A stretch of 64,000 nt of DNA from Streptomyces griseocarneus (GCF_014655595.1 NZ_BNBL01000005.1:62001-126000), one strand, 5' to 3'; shown: positions 39,672 to 49,184, numbered from the stretch's first letter. Notes: generated by a model from the letters alone, not told the origin. Translations and numbers: made by a program.

Positions 39672-42028
39672 CCGCACCCGGCACCACGGCGTTCCCGCCC
39701 ACAGCCCCCACCGTCTCCGCAGCCCCCGGCGCCGCCGCCGCGACGGTCAGGGCCGACCACCACAGCATCGCGGCCCACACCATCGGCCGCCTCGAGTACC
39801 ACGCCCCGCCACCGCCCGACATCTCCTGGCCCCGCGCCGTCGGGGTGATTCCCCCTCAGGCGGACTGCTTCCAGCACCGCGGCCTCGCCGACACCCTGGA
39901 CGGGCCACGGCAGACCGGCCACGCGCCGGACGGGCCCGCAGCCGAGAACTCCCCGGCCCTGCCGCCGCGGACGCTGTCCGGAACGGGAGGAGTCGGCAAG
40001 ACCCAGCTCGCCGCCCGCCACGCCCGCGCGATGTGGGAGGCCGGGGCCGTGGACCTGCTGGTGTGGGTCACCGCGACCAGCAGGGACGCGATCCTGGGCG
40101 CCTACGCCGAGGCCGCCGCCACCGTGACCGGCGCCGGCGGCGCCCAGGGCGCCGGCCTCGAGGACCCCGAACGCGCCGCCGCGCGCTTCCTGACGTGGGC
40201 GCAGTCGACCGGCCGACGGTGGCTGATCGTGCTGGACGACGTCGCCGACCCCGCGGACCTGGGCGGCGCGGGCGGCCGACAGAGCCTGTGGCCGCCGCTG
40301 CGCCCGTACGGCCGCACCGTGGTCACCACCCGCCGCCGGGACGCCGCCCTGCCCGGACGCCGCATCGACGTCGGTCTCTTCACCCCCGCCGAGGCCGCCG
40401 CCTACCTGACCGCGAAACTCGCCGCCCGGGGACGGGAGGACGACCCGCACCAGATCGACGCGCTCGCCCGGGACCTCGGCCACCTGCCGCTGGCGCTCGC
40501 CCAGGCCGCCACGTACCTCGTCGACCTCCACCTCGACTGCGCCGCCTACCGCGCCCTGCTGGCCGACCGTGCACGGACCCTGCCCGACCTGGTCCCCGAG
40601 GACAGCGGCCTGCCCGACGCCCACCGTGCCACCGTGGCCGCCACCTGGTCCCTGTCCGTCGAACACGCCGACCGGCTCCGCCCGCGCGGGCTGGCCCGGC
40701 CCCTGCTCGAACTGCTCGCCATGCTCGACCCCAACGGCATTCCCGGCGCCGTCCTGACCGCACCCCCGGCCCTGGCCCACCTCGGCCGCGACGGACGCCG
40801 CGTCACCCCCGAGGACGCGGTGGCCGCGCTGCGCTGCCTGCACCGGCTCAGCCTGGCCGACCACACCCCCGGAACGCCCCACCAGGAGGCACGCGTCCAC
40901 GCGCTCGTCCAACGGGCCACCCGTGAGGCCGTGCCGGATGACGCCGTACGGGACGCGCTGGCCCGCACCTGCGCCGACGCGCTCGACGCGGTCTGGCCCG
41001 GGATCGAACGCGACACGGCCCTCGCCCAGGCCCTCCGGGCCAACACCGCCGCGCTGACCGCCCACGCCCCCGCCGCCCTGTGGCGGACCGGAGCGCACGC
41101 CGTCCTCTTCCGGGCCGGCGACAGCCTCGGCCAAGCCGGTCTCGTCGCGGACGCCGTGACCCACTTCCAGGACCTGGGCTCCACCGCCCTCCGCCTCCTC
41201 GGCCCCGACGACCCCGGCACCCTGCGCGCCCGCCGCCGGCTGGCCTGGTGGCAGGGCACGACCGGAGACGCGGCCGGCGCGGTGCGGGCGTACGAGGAAC
41301 TGCTCGGCGACACACTGCGGGTGCTGGGCGCCGACCACACCGACACCCTGGACACCCGCCACGCCCTCGCGTGGTGGCGGGGGATGGCCGGAGACCCGGC
41401 GGGCGCGGCCGCGGGCTTCGAGGCACTGCTGTCCGACTACGCGCGCCTGGTGGGCCCCGACCACCTCGACACCCTGGTCACCCGTGGCAACCTGACCCAC
41501 TGGCGGGGCGAGGCCGGCGACGCGGCGGGAGCGGCCACCGGCTTCGAGCGGCTCCTGGCCGACCACCTGAGGGTGCTCGGGCCCGACCACCCCGACACCC
41601 TGAACGTCCGCCACGGGCTGGCCTGGTGGCGGGGCACGGCCGGGGACGCGGCAGGCGCCGCCACCGCCTTCGAGCACCTGCTGGCCGACTATGTACGGAT
41701 CCTGGGCCCCGACCACCCCACCGTGCTCACCGGCCGCTCCGACCTCGCCCACTGGCGGGGCGAGGCCGGCGACGCGGCGGGTTCCGCCGCCGCGTACCGC
41801 GCACTGCTCACCGACGACCTCCGGCTGCTGGGCCCCGACCACCCCAACACCCTCTACGCCCGCCGTGGCCTGGCCCGCTGCCAGGGCCTCGCGGGGGACC
41901 CGGCGGGCGCGGCCGCCGCCCTCGAGGAACTCCTGGCCGACTACCTGCGGTTGCTGGGGCCCGACCACATCGAGACCCTCGGCGTCCGCGCCGACCTGCG
42001 GCGGTGGCGGGGTGAGGCGGCGCCGTGA
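39668..42028 (+). CDS. STAND protein: NB-ARC ATPase with TPR repeats
   Basis: The frame is open from 39632 and homologous-looking N-terminal sequence (HSIAAHTIGRLEYHAPPPPDISWPRAVGVIPPQADCFQHR) begins well before the first GTG at 39845. The only initiator-like codon upstream is CTG 39668, overlapping the previous stop as CTGA, so a 786-residue product with a CTG start, or coupling by reinitiation, is proposed. Walker A is GTGGVGKT, Walker B is WLIVLDDV, and about seven C-terminal TPR-like units of some 43 residues carry LGPDHPDTL and AWWRG. STAND proteins are signal-triggered oligomerising switches; no effector domain is visible here. The start codon is unusual and less certain. Confidence 0.85.
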   Translation: MTAPGTTAFPPTAPTVSAAPGAAAATVRADHHSIAAHTIGRLEYHAPPPPDISWPRAVGVIPPQADCFQHRGLADTLDGPRQTGHAPDGPAAENSPALPPRTLSGTGGVGKTQLAARHARAMWEAGAVDLLVWVTATSRDAILGAYAEAAATVTGAGGAQGAGLEDPERAAARFLTWAQSTGRRWLIVLDDVADPADLGGAGGRQSLWPPLRPYGRTVVTTRRRDAALPGRRIDVGLFTPAEAAAYLTAKLAARGREDDPHQIDALARDLGHLPLALAQAATYLVDLHLDCAAYRALLADRARTLPDLVPEDSGLPDAHRATVAATWSLSVEHADRLRPRGLARPLLELLAMLDPNGIPGAVLTAPPALAHLGRDGRRVTPEDAVAALRCLHRLSLADHTPGTPHQEARVHALVQRATREAVPDDAVRDALARTCADALDAVWPGIERDTALAQALRANTAALTAHAPAALWRTGAHAVLFRAGDSLGQAGLVADAVTHFQDLGSTALRLLGPDDPGTLRARRRLAWWQGTTGDAAGAVRAYEELLGDTLRVLGADHTDTLDTRHALAWWRGMAGDPAGAAAGFEALLSDYARLVGPDHLDTLVTRGNLTHWRGEAGDAAGAATGFERLLADHLRVLGPDHPDTLNVRHGLAWWRGTAGDAAGAATAFEHLLADYVRILGPDHPTVLTGRSDLAHWRGEAGDAAGSAAAYRALLTDDLRLLGPDHPNTLYARRGLARCQGLAGDPAGAAAALEELLADYLRLLGPDHIETLGVRADLRRWRGEAAP

Positions 42029-42049
42029 ACTCCTCGCCCCGCTCCGCCG

Positions 42050-42451
42050 TCACCGCAGCGCGTGCCCGGTCGTCACGTCCACATGGCCGGGGACCTCGTC
42101 GTGGCGGTCGCCGACGGTCGACGTTCCGGCCGGCTCGAACAGCAGGATCGAGGCGCCGGACGGCGCGGACGGCTTGTGCTCGGTGCCCCGGGGAACGGTG
42201 AAGGCGCTGCCCCGGGGGAGCACGACCGTGCGCTCCCCTTCCGCCTCGCGCAGGGCGATGCGGAGTTCACCGTCGAGCACCAGGAAGAACTCGTCGGTGT
42301 CGTCGTGGACGTGCCAGAGATGTTCGCCCCGGACCTTGGCGACGCGGACGTCGTAGTCGTTGACCCGGGTGAGGATGCGGGGACTCCACAGGGCGTCGAA
42401 GGAGGCCAGGGCATCGGCCAGGGCGATGGGTTCGTTGTTCATGCCGCTCAT
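42050..42451 (-). CDS. cupin domain protein
   Basis: The 133-residue protein has both cupin motifs: GEHLWHVHDDTDEFFLVLDGELRIAL (His-x-His with Glu) and LPRGSAFTVPRGTEHKPSAP. It should bind a metal ion and a small ligand. ATG 42451 (MSGMNNEP) or ATG 42442 are the possible starts; neither has a strong ribosome site. It is divergent from a GlxA-type regulator, 44 bp between starts, so the two are probably functionally linked. Confidence 0.88.
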   Translation of the reverse strand: MSGMNNEPIALADALASFDALWSPRILTRVNDYDVRVAKVRGEHLWHVHDDTDEFFLVLDGELRIALREAEGERTVVLPRGSAFTVPRGTEHKPSAPSGASILLFEPAGTSTVGDRHDEVPGHVDVTTGHALR

Positions 42452-42495
42452 CGTCGTGCGTGTGACGCGCCTGCCGTGAGTGCTAGGAATCGCAC

Positions 42496-43479
42496 ATGAC
42501 GCAAAGATCCTCGCACGCACCCCACGCCACGGACCCGCATCGGGTCGTGGTGATCGTGGACGAGAACTCGAACCCCTTCGAGCTCGGCTGCGCGACCGAG
42601 ATATTCGGCCTGCGCAGGCCCGAGATCGGGCGCGACCTCTACGATTTCCGGCTCTGCTCGCCCGACACGGGCACCCTGATGCGGGACGGGTTCTTCACCC
42701 TCACCGGAGTCGCCGGCCTGGAAGCCGCCGACACGGCCGACACACTGATCGTCCCCAACCGGCCCGACGTCGACGTCCCCCGCCGCGCGGCGGTGCTCGA
42801 GGCGGTACGGCGGGCGCACGCGCGCGGTGCACGCCTGATCGGCTTCTGCAGCGGCGCCTTCACCCTGGCCGAGGCCGGGGTGCTCGACGGACGGCGGGCC
42901 ACGGCGCACTGGCAGTGGGCGGACGCGTTCCGGGTCCGCTTCCCCTCGGTCCGGCTCGAGCCCGACGTGCTGTTCGTCGACGACGGCGACATCCTCACCG
43001 CCGCCGGCAGCGCGGCTGCGCTCGACCTGGGGCTGCACGTGGTCCGCCGCGACCACGGCGCCGAGATCGCCAACTCGGTGAGCCGGAGGCTGGTCTTCGC
43101 GGCGCACCGGGACGGCGGACAGCGGCAGTTCGTCGAACGCCCCGTGCCCGACCTCCCCGACGAGTCCCTGGCCCCCGTCCTGGCCTGGGCGCAGGAGCGG
43201 CTGGACACCCCCCTGACGGTGTCCGACCTCGCGGCCCGCGCGGCGGTCAGCCCCGCGACCCTGCACCGCCGGTTCCGGGCCCAGTTGGGTACGACGCCCT
43301 GGGCATGGCTCACGGGCGAACGGCTCACCCTCGCCCGCCGGTTGATCGAGCGGGGCGAGCCACGTCTCGAGGTGGTCGCACGGCGCAGCGGCCTGGGCAC
43401 GGCCACCACCTTGCGCGCGCTGATGCGGCGCGAGACGGGCCTCACCCCGTCGGCGTACCGGCGCCGGTTCGGGTGGTAG
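42496..43479 (+). CDS. GlxA-family AraC-type transcriptional regulator
   Basis: The 327-residue protein has an N-terminal DJ-1/PfpI amidotransferase-like domain (residues 15-185) with the nucleophile-like Cys in IGFCSGAF at about residue 117, and a C-terminal AraC/XylS DNA-binding domain (residues 225-327): TVSDLAARAAVSPATLHRRFRAQLG and the second HTH LGTATTLRALMRRETGLTPSAYRRRF. ATG 42496 lies 6 nt after TAGGAA (42484-42489) with no Shine-Dalgarno, so the mRNA is probably leaderless. It is likely to control the divergent cupin gene. Confidence 0.9.
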   Translation: MTQRSSHAPHATDPHRVVVIVDENSNPFELGCATEIFGLRRPEIGRDLYDFRLCSPDTGTLMRDGFFTLTGVAGLEAADTADTLIVPNRPDVDVPRRAAVLEAVRRAHARGARLIGFCSGAFTLAEAGVLDGRRATAHWQWADAFRVRFPSVRLEPDVLFVDDGDILTAAGSAAALDLGLHVVRRDHGAEIANSVSRRLVFAAHRDGGQRQFVERPVPDLPDESLAPVLAWAQERLDTPLTVSDLAARAAVSPATLHRRFRAQLGTTPWAWLTGERLTLARRLIERGEPRLEVVARRSGLGTATTLRALMRRETGLTPSAYRRRFGW

Positions 43480-43626
43480 CGCCCGTACGACGCTCCGGCG
43501 CGATCCTCCAGGACGCGGACGGCCCACCTTCGGGTGCCCGCCATCCGGAGCAAGCGGGGCCGGCGGGCCGTCCGTGCCGAGGCGACCCGAGATGCGGGCC
43601 TTGTCGATCGACGTTCCGATGGTGGG

Positions 43627-46617
43627 GTGGCACAGGAAGCAGCGGATGAAGAGGCGAGCCCGGCGGTGCAGTCCGAGGTGCGGCTGGCCGCCACGTTCAC
43701 GGGTGGCGTGAGCCTGGCCGTGTGGATGGGGGGCATCGCCCGGGAGATGAACCTCCTGGCGGCGGCCGGCTGGTCACTCGAGAGGGATACGGATACCGTC
43801 CGGGGCCGCCAGGTGGAGAAGTACCAGCAGCTGCGCGAGCTCCTGCGGCTGGACGTCAGCATCGACGTGCTGTCCGGCACCAGCGCGGGCGGCATCAACG
43901 CGGCGTTCCTGGGCCTGGCGAACGCCCGCCGCCTCGATCTGGGCAAGCTGCGCGACCTCTGGCTCGACGAGGGTTCGCTCGGCAAGCTGCTCCGCGACCC
44001 CTCCGTACGGAATCCGCCGTCGTTGCTGCTCGGTGACGAAGTCCTGCTCAACGGACTCCACACTGCGCTGGAGTCCATCAGCAGAAGCGAACCGGAAGCC
44101 GAGCCCGACGAAGACGACCCGACGTGCGTCTTCATCACGACCACGCTTCTCTCCGGCCTCGAGAGCACCTTCGAGGACGACTACGGGACCGCCATCCGGG
44201 ACACGACCCATCAGGGTCTGTACACGTTCACGGCTGAACACCTCACAAAGCCCACCGCTCTGTCCACGCTCGCACTGGCGGCGCGCAGCAGCGCCTCCTT
44301 TCCGGGCGCCTTCGAACCGGCGTACGTGCCGATCGGCGCATCGGGCGACGCGAAACACCCCGACATGGCCGACTACATGGCCCCCGGAGTCCGCACGCAG
44401 TTCTGCGCGGACGGCGGACTGCTGGCCAACCGGCCGCTGGGCCCGGCCCTGCGGGCCATCTTCGACCGGCCGGCGGAGAAGGAGGTACGCAGAGTACTGG
44501 CTTACGTCGTGCCCTCCGCCGGAGTCGAGGACACCGCGAAGGCCGGCGCGGAGCCCCGGCAGAAGGACCTCCCGGGCCTCGGGCCCGCGCTGCTCGCCGA
44601 CCTGAACGCCATCCAGTCCCAGACCATCACCGCTGAGCTGCGCGCCCTCGCGGACCACAACGAACGGGCCCGCGGCCGACGGAGCCTCGAGAGCCGCCTG
44701 GCCCTCCTCGCCGGGGCAGGACGCGACCTGGCCTGGGAGGGACTGCATGCCGACTACCGTGCCGTACGGGTCCGGGCCCTGGCCCGCGCCGCCGCCGAGG
44801 AGACGCTGCGATGGCTGATCTCGGACGGCCGCCGCGCGGCCGACGGCCGCCCGGTCGGCTTCGGCAATGACCTGGACACTCTTACGGCTGCGGCGACTGC
44901 GGTACTCGCTGACCAGACGCTTGAGAATCGCGCCGACGCCGATGCACTGGACGGGGCGAAGGCCACCGTGCTGCGACTCCTCCGCGGGGGATTCGCAGCG
45001 GGGCCCGCGCAGGACGGCCGTGACACGTTGAACAGTTCCTTCAAGGACGCGCACAACGCGCTCCCGACGCGCACGACGGTGAGCCTGCGGGAGGAGCTCG
45101 GGAAGGTTCTGCCCGGCGCCGGTCCTCTGCCGCCCGGTGGGATCGCCGACCTGGCGGCGTCCGACACGTGGCGAGACGTCGTGCGCGGCCGGCTGACCGT
45201 GGAGGATCCGCAGGACCTGAGCGCCGGCTGGCACGCTCTCGCCGCGGTGGTCCTGGGGGCCGAACCGCTGCTCGCGGGCCTGCTGCGAGGCAAGAAGGAT
45301 ACGGCTTCGGTGGACGCCAGGAACGTCCTGGAGTACCTGACCGGCACGACCACCGCCGCCGAGCCGAAGGCCGCCTCCGAGGCCGACGTGGCTCGGCGGC
45401 TGTTCGAGCTACAGGCCGTCCAACAGGTGATGTTCCCCGACGAGCCGGCCGCCTTGCAGGCCGTGGAGCTCGTCCAGATGAGCGCCGACACCAGGACCGC
45501 CCTAGACACGCGCAGCCTGGCCGCCGAGAAGCTCACCGGCCTTCAGCTCCACCACTTCGGTGCGTTCTACAAGAGGTCATGGCGCGCCAACGACTGGATG
45601 TGGGGCCGCCTGGACGGTGCCGGCTGGCTCGTCCACGTATTGCTGTCCCCGCGCCATCTGAAGCGGCTCGTGGACGAGGCGAAAGGCGGCCTGGGAGAGG
45701 AGAAGCTCAAAGCCAAGCTGCAAGAGATCGCCGGTACCTCGCCACCCAAGGGCGTGTTTCCGCTTGACGGCGATGCGTCATCGCAATCCGCCGAACTGGC
45801 TTTTCTCTGGAGCAGCGACGCACCGGAGCCCACCAGCCTTCCCATCACCTCCCAATGGGTCGCGAAGGGACTCCAGTGCCTCATCGCGGCGGAGGAACTG
45901 CCGTGCGTGGCCGAGCAGGCCGAGCGCGACAGAGGGGGCGGTCACGCGGACACCGCCGCCGGATTCCTCGCCGCGTACAAGAAGCTCCAAGACTCGCCGG
46001 ACAAAGCGACCGTTTTGCCGGAACACGCCCAGGCCCTACTCACCACCTGCCGCGTCTCGGAGGAGAAATTCGCCGCCGAACGCGGCAGCAAGGCGTTGAC
46101 CCGCACGATCGTGCAGAGCGCCGCGGTCGCCGCCAATGCCGTCGAGGCGGGGACCTCCCGCTTGAAGTCCTTCCGGCCGGTGTTCGGCACGGTGAGCAGG
46201 TCTCTGCGCCTCGCGCACCACCTGGTGCGGTCGAAGTCGTTCGGCGGCCGGCCCTGGCTCGCGGGCCTGCTGCTCGTGGTCCTGGGCATCATCGCTTTTA
46301 CCAGCAGAATCGATTGGCTCCCCGGCCTCGGCGCGGCGGCGGTAGTGGGAGGCCTCTTCGTCCTGGCGTTCGCCATCCGTGGCGTCAAGTGGCTCTTCGC
46401 CGCCCTCGCCGTCCTGGTGACCGTCGCACTCGTGCTGGCCGCGGCCATCCCGGCGCTGAACAGCCGCCTCTTCCCCTGGCTCGGCGACACCGCCGTGCCG
46501 TACCTGGCCGATCACCCGTGGCTGTGGGCGGCGCTCGTCATCTTCCTGCTACTGGCGCCCCTATGGACGGCCGTCGACCTGATCCGGACCGTCGTGAGGC
46601 GCAAGCGCGCCCGGTGA
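43627..46617 (+). CDS. large patatin-like phospholipase with C-terminal membrane helices
   Basis: The 996-residue protein has a patatin-like lipase domain in residues 18-300. The oxyanion loop is FTGGVSLAVWMGG, the nucleophile motif is GTSAGG (Ser at about residue 86), and the catalytic Asp is in CADGGLLANRP (about residue 262). A long middle region is helical, with DUF3376-like phrases such as AFYKRSWRANDWMWGRLDGAGWLVHVLLSPRHL. The last 130 residues carry about four hydrophobic helices. It probably acts on phospholipids at the membrane. GTG 43627 is preferred by domain start, but frame extends to 43534. The kinase gene that follows is on the same strand. Confidence 0.87.
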   Translation: MAQEAADEEASPAVQSEVRLAATFTGGVSLAVWMGGIAREMNLLAAAGWSLERDTDTVRGRQVEKYQQLRELLRLDVSIDVLSGTSAGGINAAFLGLANARRLDLGKLRDLWLDEGSLGKLLRDPSVRNPPSLLLGDEVLLNGLHTALESISRSEPEAEPDEDDPTCVFITTTLLSGLESTFEDDYGTAIRDTTHQGLYTFTAEHLTKPTALSTLALAARSSASFPGAFEPAYVPIGASGDAKHPDMADYMAPGVRTQFCADGGLLANRPLGPALRAIFDRPAEKEVRRVLAYVVPSAGVEDTAKAGAEPRQKDLPGLGPALLADLNAIQSQTITAELRALADHNERARGRRSLESRLALLAGAGRDLAWEGLHADYRAVRVRALARAAAEETLRWLISDGRRAADGRPVGFGNDLDTLTAAATAVLADQTLENRADADALDGAKATVLRLLRGGFAAGPAQDGRDTLNSSFKDAHNALPTRTTVSLREELGKVLPGAGPLPPGGIADLAASDTWRDVVRGRLTVEDPQDLSAGWHALAAVVLGAEPLLAGLLRGKKDTASVDARNVLEYLTGTTTAAEPKAASEADVARRLFELQAVQQVMFPDEPAALQAVELVQMSADTRTALDTRSLAAEKLTGLQLHHFGAFYKRSWRANDWMWGRLDGAGWLVHVLLSPRHLKRLVDEAKGGLGEEKLKAKLQEIAGTSPPKGVFPLDGDASSQSAELAFLWSSDAPEPTSLPITSQWVAKGLQCLIAAEELPCVAEQAERDRGGGHADTAAGFLAAYKKLQDSPDKATVLPEHAQALLTTCRVSEEKFAAERGSKALTRTIVQSAAVAANAVEAGTSRLKSFRPVFGTVSRSLRLAHHLVRSKSFGGRPWLAGLLLVVLGIIAFTSRIDWLPGLGAAAVVGGLFVLAFAIRGVKWLFAALAVLVTVALVLAAAIPALNSRLFPWLGDTAVPYLADHPWLWAALVIFLLLAPLWTAVDLIRTVVRRKRAR

Positions 46618-46634
46618 CGGTGGGGGCATCGCCC

Positions 46635-46665
46635 TTGACAGCCGCGTGCGGGTGCGGGGCATGGT
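46635..46665 (+). promoter_or_regulatory. candidate promoter of the Ser/Thr kinase gene
   Basis: A perfect -35 TTGACA (46635-46640) is followed by a 19-bp spacer and CATGGT (46660-46665), 56 nt before the kinase start. This suggests the kinase has its own promoter after the patatin gene. Confidence 0.4.
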
Positions 46666-46720
46666 GACATCCGAGGTGTGCCGGGGGGCGTCACCACGGC
46701 CATGACAACGGGGGATACGC

Positions 46721-48292
46721 ATGCGAGGCGGTACGGGAGACGGCGGGGGACGGCTCGTGGCGGGCCGGTTCTCGTTGCTGCACAGGCTGGGTGGCGGCGG
46801 CATGGGGACCGTGTGGCGGGCCCGCGACATGGAGCTGCACCGGGACGTGGCCCTCAAGGAGGTCAGAACGCTCGGCCCGGACAGCCCCGAGGATGCGGCC
46901 CGGGTGCGCGAGAGGGTGCTCCGCGAGGCCAGGGCGCTGGCCCGGATCCAGCATCCGCACGTGGTGACGATTCATCAGGTCGTGGACGACGCCCCCTTCC
47001 CCTGGCTGGTGATGGAACTCGTCGCCGGGGTCTCGCTCGAAGAGCGGATGGCGCGGGGGCCCTTGCCTCCCGCGTTCGTCGCCGGCGTGGGGCGCGACGT
47101 ACTGGCGGGCCTGCGGGCCGCGCACGAGGCGGGCATCCAGCACCGGGACGTGAAGCCGGCCAACGTGATCATCCGGCCGGACGGGTCGGCGGTGCTCACC
47201 GACTTCGGCATCGCCGCGCTGGACGGACGGTCCGGGCTCACCCTGCCGGGCGGCGTCATCGGGTCGCCGGAATTCATGGCGCCGGAGCGGGCCGCGGGCG
47301 AACCGGGCGGGCCGGCCGCCGACCTGTGGTCGCTCGGCATGCTCCTGTACGTGGCGGTCGAGGGCATCTCGCCCCTGCGCAGGGACACCCCGCTGTCGAC
47401 CCTCACCGCCGTACGGGAGAGCGCCGTACCCGCCCCCACCAGGGCCGGACCCCTGGAGCCCGCCCTGCGGGCGTTGCTCGCCCGGGACCCCGTTGCTCGG
47501 CCGACGGCCGACCGGGCGGCCGTGATGCTGACCGCGGCGGTGGAGTCGGCCGCCGCGACGACGGTGTCCACGCCGGCACCCCACCCGCCGACCGCTCTCT
47601 CATGGCCGGAGCCCCGTCAGCCCGGTGACGGCTCCACCGTCACCGCGCGGCGCGGCGGCAGGGGCGCCACCCGGCGCGGCGTCGTCGTGGCCGCCCTCGC
47701 GGTGTGCCTGGTGGCCGTCGGCGCGACGGCGGTGATCCTGGGCCTCCGCAAGGGGGGAGAGGACAGCCCGCCGGCCGCCGCTCCGCACCCGTCGGCGTTG
47801 TCGGCCTCCGCGCAGTCGTCGGCCACGGCCGGCAGCACCCCCCACCCGGCCCTCTCCTCCGCGCCCGCCTCGTCGCCGAATACGACGGAACCGTCGAAAC
47901 CATCGAAATCGGCGAAGCCGGAGGAATCGGAGGAGGCGAAGGCCGCCGGCGAGGAGAGCGCGAACAGCTGGATCGCCCAGCTCGCCTCGGTGAAGGTCTC
48001 CGACGGGACGCAGAGCCGCGACCGCGAACTGGCCGCCGTGCAGCGGCGGATACCGACCGCCAGGACGCTGCGCAGCGACGACTTCGCCTCGCTGCGCCCC
48101 GGCTACTGGGTGGTGTACGCGCCCGGCGCGTTCCCCGACGGACGCTCGGCCCTGTCCTTCTGCGCCGCGGCCGGCCGGACCGCCGACGACCAGTGCATCG
48201 GCCGTTACCTGAGCCACCGTTCGTCGGACGGGGACCTGATCTGCGCCCACGGCCCGGACGGGTCCGCTGCCGGACGCTGCCGGCGCGACTGA
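46721..48292 (+). CDS. membrane Ser/Thr protein kinase (PknB-like)
   Basis: The 523-residue kinase has its catalytic domain in residues 14-275. The glycine loop is LGGGGMGTVW, the ATP-anchoring Lys is K46 (VALKE), the catalytic loop is HRDVKPAN at 141-148 and DFG lies at 161-163. A linker follows, then a single membrane helix at about residues 320-342 (VVVAALAVCLVAVGATAVILGL). The extracellular part has a Ser/Ala/Pro/Thr-rich stalk and a small C-terminal domain with GYWVVYAPGAFPDGRSALSFC and several Cys. There are no PASTA repeats. The extracellular part may sense an unknown ligand. Confidence 0.93.
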   Translation: MRGGTGDGGGRLVAGRFSLLHRLGGGGMGTVWRARDMELHRDVALKEVRTLGPDSPEDAARVRERVLREARALARIQHPHVVTIHQVVDDAPFPWLVMELVAGVSLEERMARGPLPPAFVAGVGRDVLAGLRAAHEAGIQHRDVKPANVIIRPDGSAVLTDFGIAALDGRSGLTLPGGVIGSPEFMAPERAAGEPGGPAADLWSLGMLLYVAVEGISPLRRDTPLSTLTAVRESAVPAPTRAGPLEPALRALLARDPVARPTADRAAVMLTAAVESAAATTVSTPAPHPPTALSWPEPRQPGDGSTVTARRGGRGATRRGVVVAALAVCLVAVGATAVILGLRKGGEDSPPAAAPHPSALSASAQSSATAGSTPHPALSSAPASSPNTTEPSKPSKSAKPEESEEAKAAGEESANSWIAQLASVKVSDGTQSRDRELAAVQRRIPTARTLRSDDFASLRPGYWVVYAPGAFPDGRSALSFCAAAGRTADDQCIGRYLSHRSSDGDLICAHGPDGSAAGRCRRD

Positions 48293-48310
48293 CCGGACCC
48301 GCGACGCGGG

Positions 48311-49105
48311 TCAGCGTGCGCTGACGAGGCAGAGCGTGCGGCCGCTCGCGTTGTACTTGGGATCGGCGATGTACGGGATCTCCGGGCCGACCGCCTTGCA
48401 GGAGTCGCCGGGGCCGGTGAGTTCCTGCGAGACCCGGTACTCGTCGGGGGAGGAGCCGCAGACGACCTCTTCCAGGTCCTGCTGGGGCCAGGAGACGTTG
48501 TTGCGGACGCAGTCGCCGACGGAGAGCTGGTCCGGCTTGGCGTCACCGAACAGCAGGCCGATCAGGATCAGCAGCGGCACCGCCAGGACGACCAGGGCGA
48601 GCGGGAGGGTGACCAGCAGGGCCGCCGGACGCAGGAGCACCCGCTTCCCGGGGTCCAGCGGCGGCCGCCACCCCCCGGAGGGGGGACCGAGACGACGGAA
48701 CGAGCCGCGCGGCCCCAGCACGTTGGCCAGCACGGTGAACGGGGTGATCACGACGGACAGCGGGCTCCACCACCCCTGCACGAGGGTGTCGGCGGTCATC
48801 CGGCGGTGCAGAGCCGTGCCGCACGGGCGGCAGAACGTTCCCGACCGCTTCAGGAAGCTCATGAGGACGACCATCCCCTGGTGCCCCCGCACGGTGGCCC
48901 GGACGGCCGGCATGCCGCCGCATATCTCGCACCGCGGCGGCCCGCCGACGGGCGGATGCTGCCCCCAGGCCGGCGCCGTCGGCTGGGCGCCGGGCGGAGG
49001 ATACGGCTGCCCGTAGGACGGCTGCCCGTGGGACGGTTGCCCGTAGGACGGTTGCCCGTAGGGCTGACTGGCGTACGGGTGCGGCGGCCCCGGCGGGTTG
49101 ACCAC
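48311..49105 (-). CDS. membrane protein with zinc-ribbon and YGQPS repeats
   Basis: The 264-residue protein has an N-terminal low-complexity segment of YGQPS repeats (residues 12-30), followed by a zinc-ribbon pair CEICGG and CRPCG, then a helix near residues 174-195 (LLVTLPLALVVLAVPLLILIGLLFG) and a C-terminal outer domain with four Cys beginning SVGDCVRNNVSW. The C-terminal domain resembles the LppU/SCO3897-type extracellular modules. GTG 49105 is preferred because GAGGGATG stands 6-8 nt upstream. It converges with the kinase gene. The function is unknown. Confidence 0.75.
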   Translation of the reverse strand: MVNPPGPPHPYASQPYGQPSYGQPSHGQPSYGQPYPPPGAQPTAPAWGQHPPVGGPPRCEICGGMPAVRATVRGHQGMVVLMSFLKRSGTFCRPCGTALHRRMTADTLVQGWWSPLSVVITPFTVLANVLGPRGSFRRLGPPSGGWRPPLDPGKRVLLRPAALLVTLPLALVVLAVPLLILIGLLFGDAKPDQLSVGDCVRNNVSWPQQDLEEVVCGSSPDEYRVSQELTGPGDSCKAVGPEIPYIADPKYNASGRTLCLVSAR

Positions 49106-49184
49106 GGAACATCCCTCGACGATCGGCAATCTTGCAGGTGCACCCTAACCGCGACGGCGGCGACGACGGTGCCGGGGCCGCGCG

